34,942 nucleotides of DNA from Rhodococcoides fascians A44A (GTDB lineage: Bacteria > Actinomycetota > Actinomycetes > Mycobacteriales > Mycobacteriaceae). Where the stretch lies: NCBI RefSeq assembly GCF_000760735.1, contig NZ_JMEX01000004.1:213995-248936 (forward strand), read 5' to 3'. Position 1 is the stretch's first letter, and every line of letters starts with the position of its first letter. The notes under the pieces were generated by a model, which saw only the letters and a program-made list of their open reading frames with translations, had not been told where the DNA came from and made no database searches. Both the position numbers and the translations under genes were made by a program. Below are positions 1 through 8,414 of this stretch, in pieces.

Positions 1-780
1 CCGGACGAATTCCAGTGGGATCCTCCGGCGGGAACGGTCGACGAGCGTGCACTTCGCTCGTGTGACGCCGTGGTGAATCTCTGTGGAGTCGGCATCGGTG
101 ACAAGCGGTGGTCCGGTGCGTACAAGCAGGAGGTCCGCGACAGCCGGATCACGCCCACCGAGGTGTTGGCGGGTGCCTGTGCGGAGCACGGGATCCCGAC
201 TCTCGTCAACGCCAGTGGCATCAACTTCTACGGCGACACCGGCGATCGCATCGTCGACGAATCGGACGGTGTCGGCGAGGGGTTCCTCGCCGAAGTGTGC
301 CGCGACTGGGAACTCGCGACGGCCGATGCCGTCGCCGGAGGGGTACGAACGGTGATGCTCCGGAGCGGAGTGGTCCTGTCGCGCCGCGGCGGGATGATGG
401 GCAAACTGCGCCCGCTGTATCTGCTCGCGCTCGGCGGTCGTCTGGGTAGCGGGCGTCAGTACTTTCCGTGGATCTCGTTGAAGGACGAGATCGGCGGGAT
501 CATCCACAGCATCGAGAACGACGCCGTGCGCGGTCCGGTGAACATGGTGGGTCCGGCTCCGGTCACCAATGCTCAGTTCAACAGCGCCTTTGCGCGAGCG
601 ATCAAGCGACCGGCACCCTGGGTGGTTCCCGGATTCGCGCTTCGTCTGGTGATCGGCGAGTTCGCCGAGGAAGCTATCCTCACCGGCCCGCGAGCCATCC
701 CGAAGGTCCTCGAGGACACCGGGTTCACGTTCGAACACAACACTGTCGGCGAGGCGCTGCGCGCGGCCGTCGGGAGCTGA
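1..780 (+). CDS. TIGR01777 family NAD(P)-dependent epimerase, 5' truncated
   Basis: The frame is open from base 1 with no start in view, so the N-terminal Rossmann nucleotide-binding motif lies outside the window; 259 codons remain. Visible family features are the [14 protein letters not shown] segment followed by a Tyr-Lys and a DSRI segment, the [10 protein letters not shown] strand that carries the SDR active-site region, and a C-terminal DUF1731-type region ([18 protein letters not shown] onward). The family is an extended SDR group (YfcH/SDR39U1) whose substrate is not known. It lies 38 bp upstream of lipB on the same strand, as Rv2216 does beside lipB in M. tuberculosis. The family call is secure; a reaction cannot be given. 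Confidence 0.9.
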   Translation, partial: PDEFQWDPPAGTVDERALRSCDAVVNLCGVGIGDKRWSGAYKQEVRDSRITPTEVLAGACAEHGIPTLVNASGINFYGDTGDRIVDESDGVGEGFLAEVCRDWELATADAVAGGVRTVMLRSGVVLSRRGGMMGKLRPLYLLALGGRLGSGRQYFPWISLKDEIGGIIHSIENDAVRGPVNMVGPAPVTNAQFNSAFARAIKRPAPWVVPGFALRLVIGEFAEEAILTGPRAIPKVLEDTGFTFEHNTVGEALRAAVGS

Positions 781-804
781 TTCCGTTCGCGCGCAGGGTC
801 GGCG

Positions 805-810
805 TAACGT
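805..810 (+). promoter_or_regulatory. Candidate leaderless -10 element of lipB
   Basis: TAACGT lies 8 nt before the lipB ATG, and no Shine-Dalgarno sequence is seen. Confidence 0.5.
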
Positions 811-818
811 CGACGGTT

Positions 819-1583
819 ATGACCGAAGGTGTTGTGTCCGCACGCGAAAGTTCCGACTCCATCGAGGTGTCCCGGCTCGGAACGGTCGATTATCTCGACG
901 CGTGGGATCGCCAGCGCGCACTCGCGGACATGCGCGCCGAGGGTGTCGGACGCGACACGTTGCTGCTGCTGGAACATCCGTCGGTGTACACCGCGGGACG
1001 GCGCACGTCGCCCGAGGATCGCCCGAGAGACGGTACGCCGGTCATCGAGGTCGACCGCGGCGGCAAGATCACCTGGCACGGCCCGGGCCAACTCGTCGGC
1101 TATCCGATCGTGAAGTTGGCGCAGCCGATCGACGTCGTGCGGTACGTCCGTCGTGTCGAGGAGGCTCTGATCGCCGTGTGCACGGATCTGGGCATCGACT
1201 GCGGACGCATCGACGGGCGATCGGGTGTGTGGCTCGCCTCCGAGGTCCGAGACGGAATTCTTCTGCCCGAGCGCAAGATCGCGGCCATCGGCGTTCGCGT
1301 GCAGCGCGGCGTCACGCTGCACGGGTTCTCGTTGAACTGCAATTCCTCGACGTCCGGGTTCGACGCCATCGTCCCGTGTGGCATTGCCGACGCGGGCGTC
1401 ACGTCCCTCACGAGCGAGCTGGGCCGCGAGGTGACCGTCGACGACGTGATTCCTGCGGTCGTGGACGCGGTCACCGCTGCTCTCGACGGGTCTCTGCTGG
1501 TCAGCGAACACCCAGTAGCGCGCCCCGATGTGGTACAAGTCTCCACCAACCCGCAGTTCACCACCGTGAAGTTCGGCGCGTAG
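819..1583 (+). CDS. lipB: Lipoyl(octanoyl) transferase LipB
   Basis: Transfers octanoate from octanoyl-ACP to the lipoyl domains of 2-oxoacid dehydrogenases and glycine cleavage H protein. This is the first step of lipoate synthesis in the cytoplasm. The protein has 254 residues. The signature [14 protein letters not shown] is at residues 79-92. The catalytic pair is Lys153 (ERKIAAIGV) and Cys187 (VPCGIA), matching the Lys/Cys dyad described for M. tuberculosis LipB. The frame stays open upstream into the epimerase, but ATG 819 gives the normal family length and sits 8 nt after TAACGT. lipA follows 10 bp downstream. Confidence 0.97.
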   Translation: MTEGVVSARESSDSIEVSRLGTVDYLDAWDRQRALADMRAEGVGRDTLLLLEHPSVYTAGRRTSPEDRPRDGTPVIEVDRGGKITWHGPGQLVGYPIVKLAQPIDVVRYVRRVEEALIAVCTDLGIDCGRIDGRSGVWLASEVRDGILLPERKIAAIGVRVQRGVTLHGFSLNCNSSTSGFDAIVPCGIADAGVTSLTSELGREVTVDDVIPAVVDAVTAALDGSLLVSEHPVARPDVVQVSTNPQFTTVKFGA

Positions 1584-1586
1584 CAT
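1581..1586 (+). promoter_or_regulatory. Candidate leaderless -10 element of lipA, overlapping the lipB stop
   Basis: TAGCAT begins with the TAG stop codon of lipB and lies 7 nt before the lipA GTG. Confidence 0.5.
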
Positions 1587-1593
1587 CGAAACC

Positions 1594-2607
1594 GTGACTG
1601 TGGCCCCAGAAGGACGCAAATTACTCCGCCTCGAGATCCGAAACGCGGAGACCCCGATCGAGCGCAAGCCCAACTGGATCAAGACCAAGGCCAAGATGGG
1701 TCCGGAGTATTCCGAACTCAAAGGGCTGGTCAAACGCGAGGGCTTGCACACGGTGTGCGAGGAAGCCGGATGCCCCAACATCTACGAATGCTGGGAAGAC
1801 CGCGAGGCGACGTTCCTGATCGGCGGTGAGCAGTGCACCCGCCGCTGCGACTTCTGCCAGATCGACACCGGCAAGCCGGAGGATCTCGACCGCGACGAAC
1901 CCCGCCGCGTCGCGGAAAGTGTCCAGGCGATGGGTCTGCGGTACTCGACCATCACCGGCGTCGCTCGTGACGATCTGGCCGACGGCGGCGCATGGCTCTA
2001 CGCGGAGACGGTCCGCTACATCAAGAAGCTGAACCCGAACACCGGCGTCGAGCTCTTGATTCCGGATTTCAACGCTCGCCCCGAGCAGTTGGCCGAGGTG
2101 TTCTCCTCACGTCCCGAGGTGCTCGCGCACAACGTCGAGACGGTCCCCCGCATCTTCAAGCGAATCCGGCCCGCGTTCCGGTACCAGCGGTCGATGGACG
2201 TCATCACCGCGGCGCGCAACGACGGCCTCGTCACCAAGTCCAACCTGATCCTCGGCATGGGTGAGACCCCGGAAGAGGTCCAGGAAGCGATCCGCGACCT
2301 CCACGAGGCCGGATGCGACATCCTGACGATCACGCAGTACCTGCGTCCCTCCCCGCGGCACCACCCGGTCGAGCGTTGGGTCAAGCCGGAGGAGTTCGTC
2401 GAGCACTCCGATTACGCCACCGAGATCGGTTTCGCCGGTGTTCTCGCCGGTCCGTTGGTCCGTTCGTCGTACCGCGCCGGGCGTCTGTACGCGCAGGCCA
2501 TGCAGCACCATGGACGTGAGCTGCCGGCGAGCATGGCGCACCTGGTCGAGGGCGGCGAAGCGTCGCAGGAAGCCAGTTCTCTGATGGCGCGTCTGGCGGC
2601 TCGCTGA
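1594..2607 (+). CDS. lipA: Lipoyl synthase LipA (radical SAM)
   Basis: Inserts two sulfurs into protein-bound octanoyl groups to make lipoyl groups, acting directly after LipB. The protein has 337 residues. It shows the auxiliary cluster cysteines Cys55, Cys60 and Cys66 ([12 protein letters not shown]), the radical SAM motif Cys81-X3-Cys85-X2-Cys88 (CTRRCDFC), and the RSSY motif at 290-293 whose serine binds the auxiliary cluster. The GTG start at 1594 follows the lipB stop by 10 bp and gives the usual length. A TANNNT hexamer 7 nt upstream suggests lipA can also be transcribed on its own as a leaderless mRNA, besides read-through from lipB. Confidence 0.98.
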   Translation: MTVAPEGRKLLRLEIRNAETPIERKPNWIKTKAKMGPEYSELKGLVKREGLHTVCEEAGCPNIYECWEDREATFLIGGEQCTRRCDFCQIDTGKPEDLDRDEPRRVAESVQAMGLRYSTITGVARDDLADGGAWLYAETVRYIKKLNPNTGVELLIPDFNARPEQLAEVFSSRPEVLAHNVETVPRIFKRIRPAFRYQRSMDVITAARNDGLVTKSNLILGMGETPEEVQEAIRDLHEAGCDILTITQYLRPSPRHHPVERWVKPEEFVEHSDYATEIGFAGVLAGPLVRSSYRAGRLYAQAMQHHGRELPASMAHLVEGGEASQEASSLMARLAAR

Positions 2608-2648
2608 TCCACTCCCGGCGCGATGCATGACGACGGGATGTCGGGACG

Positions 2649-2654
2649 TATCCT
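2649..2654 (+). promoter_or_regulatory. Candidate leaderless -10 element of the DUF4191 gene
   Basis: TATCCT lies 7 nt before ATG 2662. The identical hexamer and spacing occur in front of the RDD gene on the other strand. Confidence 0.5.
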
Positions 2655-2661
2655 GTGAAGC

Positions 2662-3417
2662 ATGGCGAACGGCAGTAAAGCGGGCAAAGCAGGTAAGCCC
2701 AGCAAAGAAGCGAAAGCAGCAGCGAAGGCCGCTCGGAAGCAGGCGTCGAAAGAACGTCGCAGTCAGTTGTGGCAGGCGTTCCAGATGCAGCGGAAGGAAG
2801 ACAAGGCTCTTCTTCCGCTGATGATCGGCGCGATCGTGGGAATCACGGTCATCGCGTTTCTGATCGGTTTGATCATCGGTATCGAATGGTTCCTGCTGCC
2901 GTTCGGTCTGCTCCTCGGCGTGCTCGCCGCGTTCATCATCTTCGGGCGTCGTGTCCAGAAGTCGGTGTACAAGAAGGCCGACGGCCAGGCCGGTGCGGCT
3001 GCCTGGGCGCTCGACAACCTTCGTGGCTCGTGGCGCGTCACCAACGCGATCGCCGGGACCACCCAGCTGGACGCAGTCCACCGGGTGATCGGCAAGCCGG
3101 GTGTCATTCTCGTCGCCGAAGGCGCCCCTCAGCGCGTGAAGTCACTTCTCGCTCAGGAGAAGAAGAAGACTGCCCGCCTCGTCGGTGACACCCCGATCTA
3201 CGACATCGTCATCGGCAACGGGGACAATCAGATTCCGCTGTCGGGCCTGCAGAAGTACCTGGCGAAGCTTCCCAACAACATCGACAGCAAGCGCATGGAC
3301 ACCATCGAATCGCGTCTGTCGGCGTTGGGAACGAAGGGTGGGCCGGCGATGCCGAAGGGCCCGATTCCCGGTGGAGCGAAGATGAAGGGCGTTCAGCGCA
3401 CCATCAAGCGCCGCTGA
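2662..3417 (+). CDS. DUF4191 domain-containing membrane protein
   Basis: 251 residues. The N-terminus (1-47) is rich in Lys, Ala and Arg and probably cytoplasmic. Two adjacent membrane helices lie at about 51-73 and 76-95, followed by a soluble domain of about 150 residues with a basic C-terminus. This fits the DUF4191 family, found next to lipA in mycobacteria (Rv2219); its function is unknown. The position 54 bp after lipA may suggest a link to lipoylation, but that rests on neighbourhood only. A strong hairpin just after the stop probably ends transcription. Confidence 0.88.
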   Translation: MANGSKAGKAGKPSKEAKAAAKAARKQASKERRSQLWQAFQMQRKEDKALLPLMIGAIVGITVIAFLIGLIIGIEWFLLPFGLLLGVLAAFIIFGRRVQKSVYKKADGQAGAAAWALDNLRGSWRVTNAIAGTTQLDAVHRVIGKPGVILVAEGAPQRVKSLLAQEKKKTARLVGDTPIYDIVIGNGDNQIPLSGLQKYLAKLPNNIDSKRMDTIESRLSALGTKGGPAMPKGPIPGGAKMKGVQRTIKRR

Positions 3418-3439
3418 CGATCGAACAATATCTCCAAGA

Positions 3440-3472
3440 CGATGCTGCGCGGTCACCGACCGCGCAGCATCG
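3440..3472. terminator. Bidirectional hairpin terminator, 15-bp perfect stem
   Basis: A perfect 15-bp inverted repeat with a 3-nt loop sits between the convergent DUF4191 and RDD genes. There is no clear T-tract on either side, as is common in actinobacteria. The stem includes the final codons and stop of the RDD gene (stop at 3453-3455). Confidence 0.75.
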
Positions 3473-3923
3473 CTGTTCCGGTGGCGCGATCATGCATGCC
3501 CCGGCCGTCGTGGTCGGAGATGATGGCCGGGAACACGAACAGGAGAAAGAACGTGCGGACGAGGGCTCGGACGAAGCCGACTCGAGCAGAGGCGTCGACG
3601 CGGGCCACCTGAATCCCGACGATCAACTGTCCCGGTGTGAACGAGAAGATGCTGACGGACGCAACACCGAGGACGAACCACACCAGAAGCGTGATGGTGG
3701 ACATCGACTGTCCGATACCGGTGACGCTGATGATCAGTGCGGAAATGCCCATCGACATGAACCAGTCGACCAGGAGCGCGAGAGTTCGTCGACCGAGTCC
3801 CGCAACCGCACCCGGTCCGTCCTGCGGGAGACCGAGGCGTTCCCCGGGGAAGTTCTGTTCGGTTCCGTCGTCGGGCATCGCCGCGTTCGGGCCGGACAAC
3901 CAGGAACCTGTCATTCGTGCCAT
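3453..3923 (-). CDS. RDD family membrane protein
   Basis: 156 residues with three predicted membrane segments (about 46-66, 75-98 and 115-135). The RDD features are the Arg-Arg pair at 45-46 and Asp53 (GRRTLALLVDW), and a late Asp-Gly-Arg...His-Asp motif (DGRGMHDRATGT). The N-terminal 40 residues are soluble and Gly/Pro rich. Members are proposed to act in transport or ion homeostasis, but no substrate can be assigned. The gene corresponds in position to Rv2219A, divergent from glnA1. TATCCT lies 7 nt before the ATG, suggesting a leaderless transcript. The last codons form half of the terminator hairpin shared with the DUF4191 gene. Confidence 0.88.
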   Translation of the reverse strand: MARMTGSWLSGPNAAMPDDGTEQNFPGERLGLPQDGPGAVAGLGRRTLALLVDWFMSMGISALIISVTGIGQSMSTITLLVWFVLGVASVSIFSFTPGQLIVGIQVARVDASARVGFVRALVRTFFLLFVFPAIISDHDGRGMHDRATGTAMLRGR

Positions 3924-3930
3924 GCACTCC

Positions 3931-3936
3931 AGGATA
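3931..3936 (-). promoter_or_regulatory. Candidate leaderless -10 element of the RDD gene
   Basis: TATCCT on the minus strand lies 7 nt before ATG 3923. Confidence 0.5.
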
Positions 3937-4014
3937 GGCGCCGCGCGGGACCGACCCGGACACCGTCACCGTAGTGTGTTCGGGAGAGCACGACGCAGTG
4001 CGTCGTCGCTCACG

Positions 4015-4053
4015 GTTACATGCAGAGAGCACGACGTGTAACACGGGCGAAAC
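4015..4053 (+). promoter_or_regulatory. GlnR-type nitrogen operator upstream of glnA1
   Basis: GTAAC-N6-GAAAC at 4038-4053 matches exactly the GlnR consensus gTnAC-N6-GaAAC known from Streptomyces and mycobacteria. A second, weaker GTTAC-N6-AGAGC lies at 4015-4030. The strong box ends 6 nt before the proposed -35, a position suited to activation. Confidence 0.7.
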
Positions 4054-4059
4054 ACAGCC

Positions 4060-4089
4060 TTGACTGGTGGGCAACACCAGGTCCATAAC
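4060..4089 (+). promoter_or_regulatory. Predicted glnA1 promoter (TTGACT-N18-CATAAC)
   Basis: The -35 TTGACT is at 4060-4065 and the -10 CATAAC at 4084-4089. The spacer holds a small dyad, CTGGTG at 4064-4069 and CACCAG at 4075-4080. Transcription would start near 4096, about 30 nt before the GTG. Confidence 0.6.
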
Positions 4090-4125
4090 GTGCAGGTCGA
4101 CGGAATTCGACAAAGGAGTAAAAGC

Positions 4126-5562
4126 GTGGCGTTCACCACGGCCGAAGAGGTCATCAAGTTCATCGCCGACGAGAACATCGAGTACGTGGACATCCGTTTC
4201 ACGGATCTCCCCGGCACCCAGCAGCACTTCTCCATCCCGGCGTCGGCGTTCAACAAGGATGTCTTCGAAGACGGTCTGGCCTTCGACGGTTCGTCCGTCC
4301 GCGGCTTCCAGTCCATCCACGAGTCGGACATGATGCTTCTCCCCGACGTGACGACCGCGCAGGTCGATCCGTTCCGCGCCGCGAAGACTCTGAACATCGA
4401 CTTCTTCGTGCACGACCCGTTCACGCGTGAGAGCTACAGCCGCGACCCGCGCAACGTCGCACGCAAGGCCGAGGAGTACTTGGTCTCCACCGGCATCGCC
4501 GACACCGCCTACTTCGGCGCCGAGGCCGAGTTCTACATCTTCGACTCGGTTCGCTACGACTCCGGCATCAACGGTGCGTTCTACGAGCTCGATTCGGTGT
4601 CGGGCTCCTGGAACACCGGTGTCGAGGCCAACGCCGACGGCAGCCCCAACCTCGGCTACAAGGTTCGCCCCAAGGGCGGATACTTCCCCGTTGCACCGTA
4701 CGACCACTACGTCGACCTGCGCGACGAGATCTCGACCAACCTGCAGAACGCAGGCTTCGAACTCGAGCGCGGTCACCACGAGGTCGGCACCGGTGGCCAG
4801 GCCGAGATCAACTACAAGTTCAACACGCTGCTCGCAGCCGCCGACGACCTGCAGCTGTTCAAGTACATCGTGAAGAACACCGCATGGAAGCATGGCAAGT
4901 CGGCGACGTTCATGCCGAAGCCTCTCTTCGGTGACAACGGCTCGGGCATGCACGTTCACCAGTCGCTGTGGAAGGACGGCAAGCCGCTGTTCCACGACGA
5001 GGCCGGATACGCCGGACTGTCGGACCTGGCTCGCCACTACATCGGCGGCATCCTGCACCACGCTCCGTCGCTGTTGGCCTTCACCAACCCGACGATCAAC
5101 TCCTACCACCGCCTGGTGCCGGGCTACGAGGCTCCCATCAACCTCGTGTACAGCCAGCGCAACCGCTCCGCCGCCGTGCGTATCCCGATCACGGGCAACA
5201 ACCCGAAGGCCAAGCGCCTCGAGTTCCGTGCACCGGACAGCTCGGGCAACCCGTACCTCAACTTCGCCGCGCAGATGATGGCCGGTCTCGACGGAATCAA
5301 GAACAAGATCGAGCCGCTCGCTCCCGTCGACAAGGATCTCTACGAGTTGCCGCCCGAGGAGGCCAAGAACATTCCTCAGGCACCGACGTCGCTGAACGCC
5401 GTCATCGATCGCCTCGAGTCCGATCACGAGTACCTGACCGAGGGTGGCGTCTTCACCACCGACCTCATCGAGACCTGGATCTCGCTCAAGCGTGAGCAGG
5501 AAATCGCTCCGGTCAACCTGCGCCCGCACCCGTACGAGTTCCAGCTCTACTACGACGTGTGA
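4126..5562 (+). CDS. glnA: Type I glutamine synthetase GlnA1 (GSI-beta, adenylylatable)
   Basis: Makes glutamine from glutamate, ammonia and ATP; it is the main ammonia-assimilating enzyme. The GTG start at 4126, after AAAGGAG, gives 478 residues, the same length as M. tuberculosis GlnA1. Visible motifs are [11 protein letters not shown], the FDGSSVRGF loop, GAEAEFYIF (metal ligands), [23 protein letters not shown] and [26 protein letters not shown] carries Tyr406, the site modified by GlnE, which is encoded 4 kb downstream. A GlnR-type operator and sigma-70-like promoter lie upstream and a terminator lies downstream, so it is probably monocistronic. Confidence 0.98.
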   Translation: MAFTTAEEVIKFIADENIEYVDIRFTDLPGTQQHFSIPASAFNKDVFEDGLAFDGSSVRGFQSIHESDMMLLPDVTTAQVDPFRAAKTLNIDFFVHDPFTRESYSRDPRNVARKAEEYLVSTGIADTAYFGAEAEFYIFDSVRYDSGINGAFYELDSVSGSWNTGVEANADGSPNLGYKVRPKGGYFPVAPYDHYVDLRDEISTNLQNAGFELERGHHEVGTGGQAEINYKFNTLLAAADDLQLFKYIVKNTAWKHGKSATFMPKPLFGDNGSGMHVHQSLWKDGKPLFHDEAGYAGLSDLARHYIGGILHHAPSLLAFTNPTINSYHRLVPGYEAPINLVYSQRNRSAAVRIPITGNNPKAKRLEFRAPDSSGNPYLNFAAQMMAGLDGIKNKIEPLAPVDKDLYELPPEEAKNIPQAPTSLNAVIDRLESDHEYLTEGGVFTTDLIETWISLKREQEIAPVNLRPHPYEFQLYYDV

Positions 5563-5595
5563 TCTGCGCGTAAGCGCTCGTCCAGAACACCGAAC

Positions 5596-5629
5596 CGCCC
5601 GTCCTGCGTTCACGCAGGGCGGGCGTTTT
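5596..5629 (+). terminator. Rho-independent terminator of glnA1
   Basis: A 13-bp GC-rich stem (5596-5608 with 5613-5625, one G-U pair) has a TTCA loop and a following TTTT tract, 33 bp after the glnA1 stop. Confidence 0.88.
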
Positions 5630-5762
5630 CGTGTGTACGGAAGGTAACGACTTTCTGAAAAAAGGTTTGCCATCACGCTCGTCAAGCCATTCTCGATGGG
5701 TCGGATTGTCCGTCGTCACCGAAAAAGACCGGTGAACGGGAAAAGAGGGTGGCAGCACCACA

Positions 5763-6413
5763 ATGGACACGCTCTGGAATTTCGTATCGGTCAGGCGGCA
5801 ACAATTGCTGACCGACTCGTACCTTCACGTCTCGGCGGTGGTGCAATCCATCGTCATCGCAACGATTCTTGCGGTCGCGATCGGTGTGCTCGTGTACCGC
5901 TCCCCTGCAGGCTCGGCAATCGCCACAGCACTGGCGAGCACCGTGCTCACCATTCCTTCGTTCGCCCTCCTGGGCCTGTTGATTCCCATCCTGGGTCTCG
6001 GCGTCGCGCCGACGATCACCGCACTGGTGCTGTACGCGCTGCTTCCCATCATCAGGAACACCATCATCGGGCTCGCTTCGGTGGACCCGGCGGTCACGGA
6101 CGCCGCCAAGGGCGTCGGGTTGAACCGAGGGCGAGTTCTGGCACGAATCGAGATGCCACTGGCCTGGCCGTCGATCCTCGCGGGTATGCGCGTGAGCACC
6201 CAGATGATCTTCGGCATCCTCGCGATCGCTGCGTACGCGAAGGGCCCGGGGCTCGGGAACCTCATCTTCTCCGGACTTTCGCGCGTCGGCAGCCCCAACG
6301 CTGTCCCGCAAGCACTGGTCGGAACAGTTCTGATCGTCATCCTTGCTCTGATCCTCGACGGCATCCTCGTCCTGGTCGGCAAGCTCACCACCTCGAGGGG
6401 TCTTCGTGTCTAA
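5763..6413 (+). CDS. Osmoprotectant (betaine/carnitine/choline type) ABC transporter permease 1
   Basis: 216 residues, strongly hydrophobic with about six membrane helices. It has the EAA-type cytoplasmic loop of the ProW/OpuCB family (DAAKGVGLNRGRVLARIEMPLAWP, about 115-138) that docks on the ATPase. It is the first gene of a four-gene operon (permease, ATPase, permease, lipoprotein), the make-up of OpuC-type importers of compatible solutes. No strong Shine-Dalgarno sequence precedes the ATG. A small dyad (TCACCG-N8-CGGTGA, 5716-5735) lies 28 bp upstream. The operon has no counterpart in the M. tuberculosis order here, so it may be an insertion. The exact solute cannot be read from the sequence. 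Confidence 0.9.
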   Translation: MDTLWNFVSVRRQQLLTDSYLHVSAVVQSIVIATILAVAIGVLVYRSPAGSAIATALASTVLTIPSFALLGLLIPILGLGVAPTITALVLYALLPIIRNTIIGLASVDPAVTDAAKGVGLNRGRVLARIEMPLAWPSILAGMRVSTQMIFGILAIAAYAKGPGLGNLIFSGLSRVGSPNAVPQALVGTVLIVILALILDGILVLVGKLTTSRGLRV

Positions 6414-7596
6414 CTCAACCAACCAGCACGTCTCGGGAGTCGACATCGTGCTCGACTCGGTCAGCAAGCGATACCCCGGTCAGGACACGGCCGCCGTCGA
6501 CAACGTGTCGCTGACGGTTCCCGCCGGCGAGACCGTCGTGTTCGTCGGTCCGTCGGGATGCGGTAAGACGACGACCATGCGGATGATCAACCGCTTGATC
6601 GAGCCGTCGTCGGGAACCATCACCATCGACGGCAAGGACGCCTTGAGCATCGACGCCGACGAACTGCGACGCGGAATCGGCTATTCGATCCAGCAGGCCG
6701 GTCTCTTTCCACACATGACCATCGCGAAGAACGTTGCGACAGTCCCTGGCCTGATCGGCTGGGACAAGAAACGCATCTCCGAGCGCACCGACGAGATGCT
6801 GGATCTCGTGGGACTCGACCCGGACACGTACCGAAACAGGTACCCGCGGCAGTTGTCCGGTGGCCAGCAGCAACGTGTCGGCGTCGCACGCGCGTTGGCC
6901 GCCGATCCCCCGGTACTGCTCATGGACGAACCGTTCGGTGCGGTAGACCCCATCACCCGTGGTCTGCTGCAGGACGAGTTGATGCGTTTGCAGAGTGAGC
7001 TGGGCAAGACCATCGTGTTCGTCACGCACGACTTCAACGAGGCGGTCAAGCTCGGCGACAGGATCGCGGTACTCGGAAACCAGTCGTCGATCATGCAGTA
7101 CGACACGCCCGAGGCCATTCTCGCCAACCCTGCGAACGACACGGTCGCCGGATTCGTCGGTGCGGATGCTTCCCTGAAACAGTTGACGCTGACCAGAATT
7201 CGTGACGTCCGCTTGCTGCAATGCCCGACGGCCAGGGAATCCGATCCGGTCGACGACATTCGCACCAAGATCTCGTCACGAAAGTGGCAGTGGGGATTGA
7301 TTCTCGACGACCGGAACCGCCCGCTCCGGTGGGTCTCCCCCGGTCATCTGGCGACGGCATCGTCGCTGCGCGGCGTCGGCGTTCCGATCGGCGAACTCGT
7401 CTCCATCCAGTCGACGTTGCAGGACGGACTGGAAGCACTGCTCGCCGAGAGCACGGCGTCCACGGTGGTCACCGGCCCACGCGGGGAATACGTCGGTCTG
7501 ATCTCCATCGACACGCTCGTCGGGCATCTGCAGAAGATGCGCGAAGCGCACGAGCACGATCACGACGACCAGGAAGAACAGGTCAGCCAGTCATGA
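6406..7596 (+). CDS. Osmoprotectant ABC transporter ATP-binding protein with degenerate CBS-like tail
   Basis: 396 residues. Walker A GPSGCGKTT is at 48-56, followed by Q-loop QQAGLF, signature LSGGQQQR, Walker B VLLMDEP and switch VTHD. This is the ProV/OpuCA ATPase that powers the two flanking permeases. Residues from about 285 to 385 resemble a pair of weak CBS motifs (WGLILDDRNRPLRWV and STVVTGPRGEYVGLIS). CBS domains in OpuA sense ionic strength, so gating by salt is a reasonable inference. The last 15 residues are rich in His, Asp and Glu. The GTG start overlaps the end of permease 1 by 8 nt. Confidence 0.93.
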   Translation: MSNSTNQHVSGVDIVLDSVSKRYPGQDTAAVDNVSLTVPAGETVVFVGPSGCGKTTTMRMINRLIEPSSGTITIDGKDALSIDADELRRGIGYSIQQAGLFPHMTIAKNVATVPGLIGWDKKRISERTDEMLDLVGLDPDTYRNRYPRQLSGGQQQRVGVARALAADPPVLLMDEPFGAVDPITRGLLQDELMRLQSELGKTIVFVTHDFNEAVKLGDRIAVLGNQSSIMQYDTPEAILANPANDTVAGFVGADASLKQLTLTRIRDVRLLQCPTARESDPVDDIRTKISSRKWQWGLILDDRNRPLRWVSPGHLATASSLRGVGVPIGELVSIQSTLQDGLEALLAESTASTVVTGPRGEYVGLISIDTLVGHLQKMREAHEHDHDDQEEQVSQS

Positions 7597-8414
7597 CCAC
7601 GGCAGAACGGACGACGTCCACGCCCGAGGCGCCGGACATGGAAACGGAACCCGACGAGGGTGCCTCGGAGCGCGGCGCATCCAAACGCGCCGAGCGCATT
7701 CGGCTGCTGGTCCAACCGGCGCTCGTCGTGGTGCTGGTCGCGGGCGTGCTGATCTGGGCCTTCAGTCGTGATCTCACGGCGACGCAGCAGGGCAGTATCA
7801 GCGTCTCGAACATTCTCACTCTGACCTGGCAGCACATCCTGATCACGGCGGCCGTGGTCGTCATCGTCGTTGCGTTGGCAGTTCCGTTGGGCACGGTACT
7901 CACTCGACCGGGGTACACCAAGCTAGCCCCGTTCTTCGTCGGCATCGCCAACATCGGTGCCGCCGCTCCTGCCATCGGCCTGCTCGTCCTGTTCTATCTC
8001 GCCACGCGACAGACCGGATTCTGGATCGGTGTGCTGCCCATCGCCTTCTATTCGTTGCTTCCGGTGCTGCGCAACACGATTCTGGGTTATCAGGAAGTGG
8101 ACCGGACGTTGATCGACGCCGGTCGAGGCCAGGGCATGTCGCCGATGACGGTGCTGCGCAGAATCGAGTTCCCGTTGGCCGTTCCCTACATTCTGGCTGG
8201 TCTTCGTACGTCGCTGGTCCTGGCGGTCGGCACCGCGACGCTGTGTTTCCTCGTCAGCGCAGGTGGGTTGGGAATTCTCATCGACACCGGATACAAGTTG
8301 CGCGACAACGTGACTCTCGTCGTCGGTGCAGTGCTGGCGGTATCGCTCGCGTTGTTCATCGACTGGCTGGGCGCATTGGCGGAGCAGTTCCTCGGACCTC
8401 GGGGACTGCGATGA
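7593..8414 (+). CDS. Osmoprotectant ABC transporter permease 2
   Basis: 273 residues. The N-terminal 35 residues are acidic and Thr/Glu rich and absent from permease 1. They are followed by a helix at about 40-57 and five to six more membrane segments. The EAA loop is DAGRGQGMSPMTVLRRIEFPLAVP. It pairs with permease 1 to form the membrane channel of the importer. The ATG overlaps the ATPase stop by 4 nt (ATGA), so translation is probably coupled. The frame is open further upstream through the ATPase gene, but that would give an unrelated N-terminus. Confidence 0.92.
   Translation: MTTAERTTSTPEAPDMETEPDEGASERGASKRAERIRLLVQPALVVVLVAGVLIWAFSRDLTATQQGSISVSNILTLTWQHILITAAVVVIVVALAVPLGTVLTRPGYTKLAPFFVGIANIGAAAPAIGLLVLFYLATRQTGFWIGVLPIAFYSLLPVLRNTILGYQEVDRTLIDAGRGQGMSPMTVLRRIEFPLAVPYILAGLRTSLVLAVGTATLCFLVSAGGLGILIDTGYKLRDNVTLVVGAVLAVSLALFIDWLGALAEQFLGPRGLR

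Noticed and set aside
468..818. N-terminal extension of the lipB frame
   Set aside because: It overlaps the epimerase gene in another frame and encodes an Arg-rich stretch unlike LipB.
3490..5685. Minus-strand open frame of 731 codons opposite glnA1
   Set aside because: glnA1 on the plus strand is certain; the antisense frame has no recognisable domain and crosses the terminator and promoter.
5716..5735. TCACCG-N8-CGGTGA hairpin before the ABC operon as an operator or terminator
   Set aside because: Only six base pairs, no T-tract and no known binding consensus; mentioned with permease 1 but not called as a feature.
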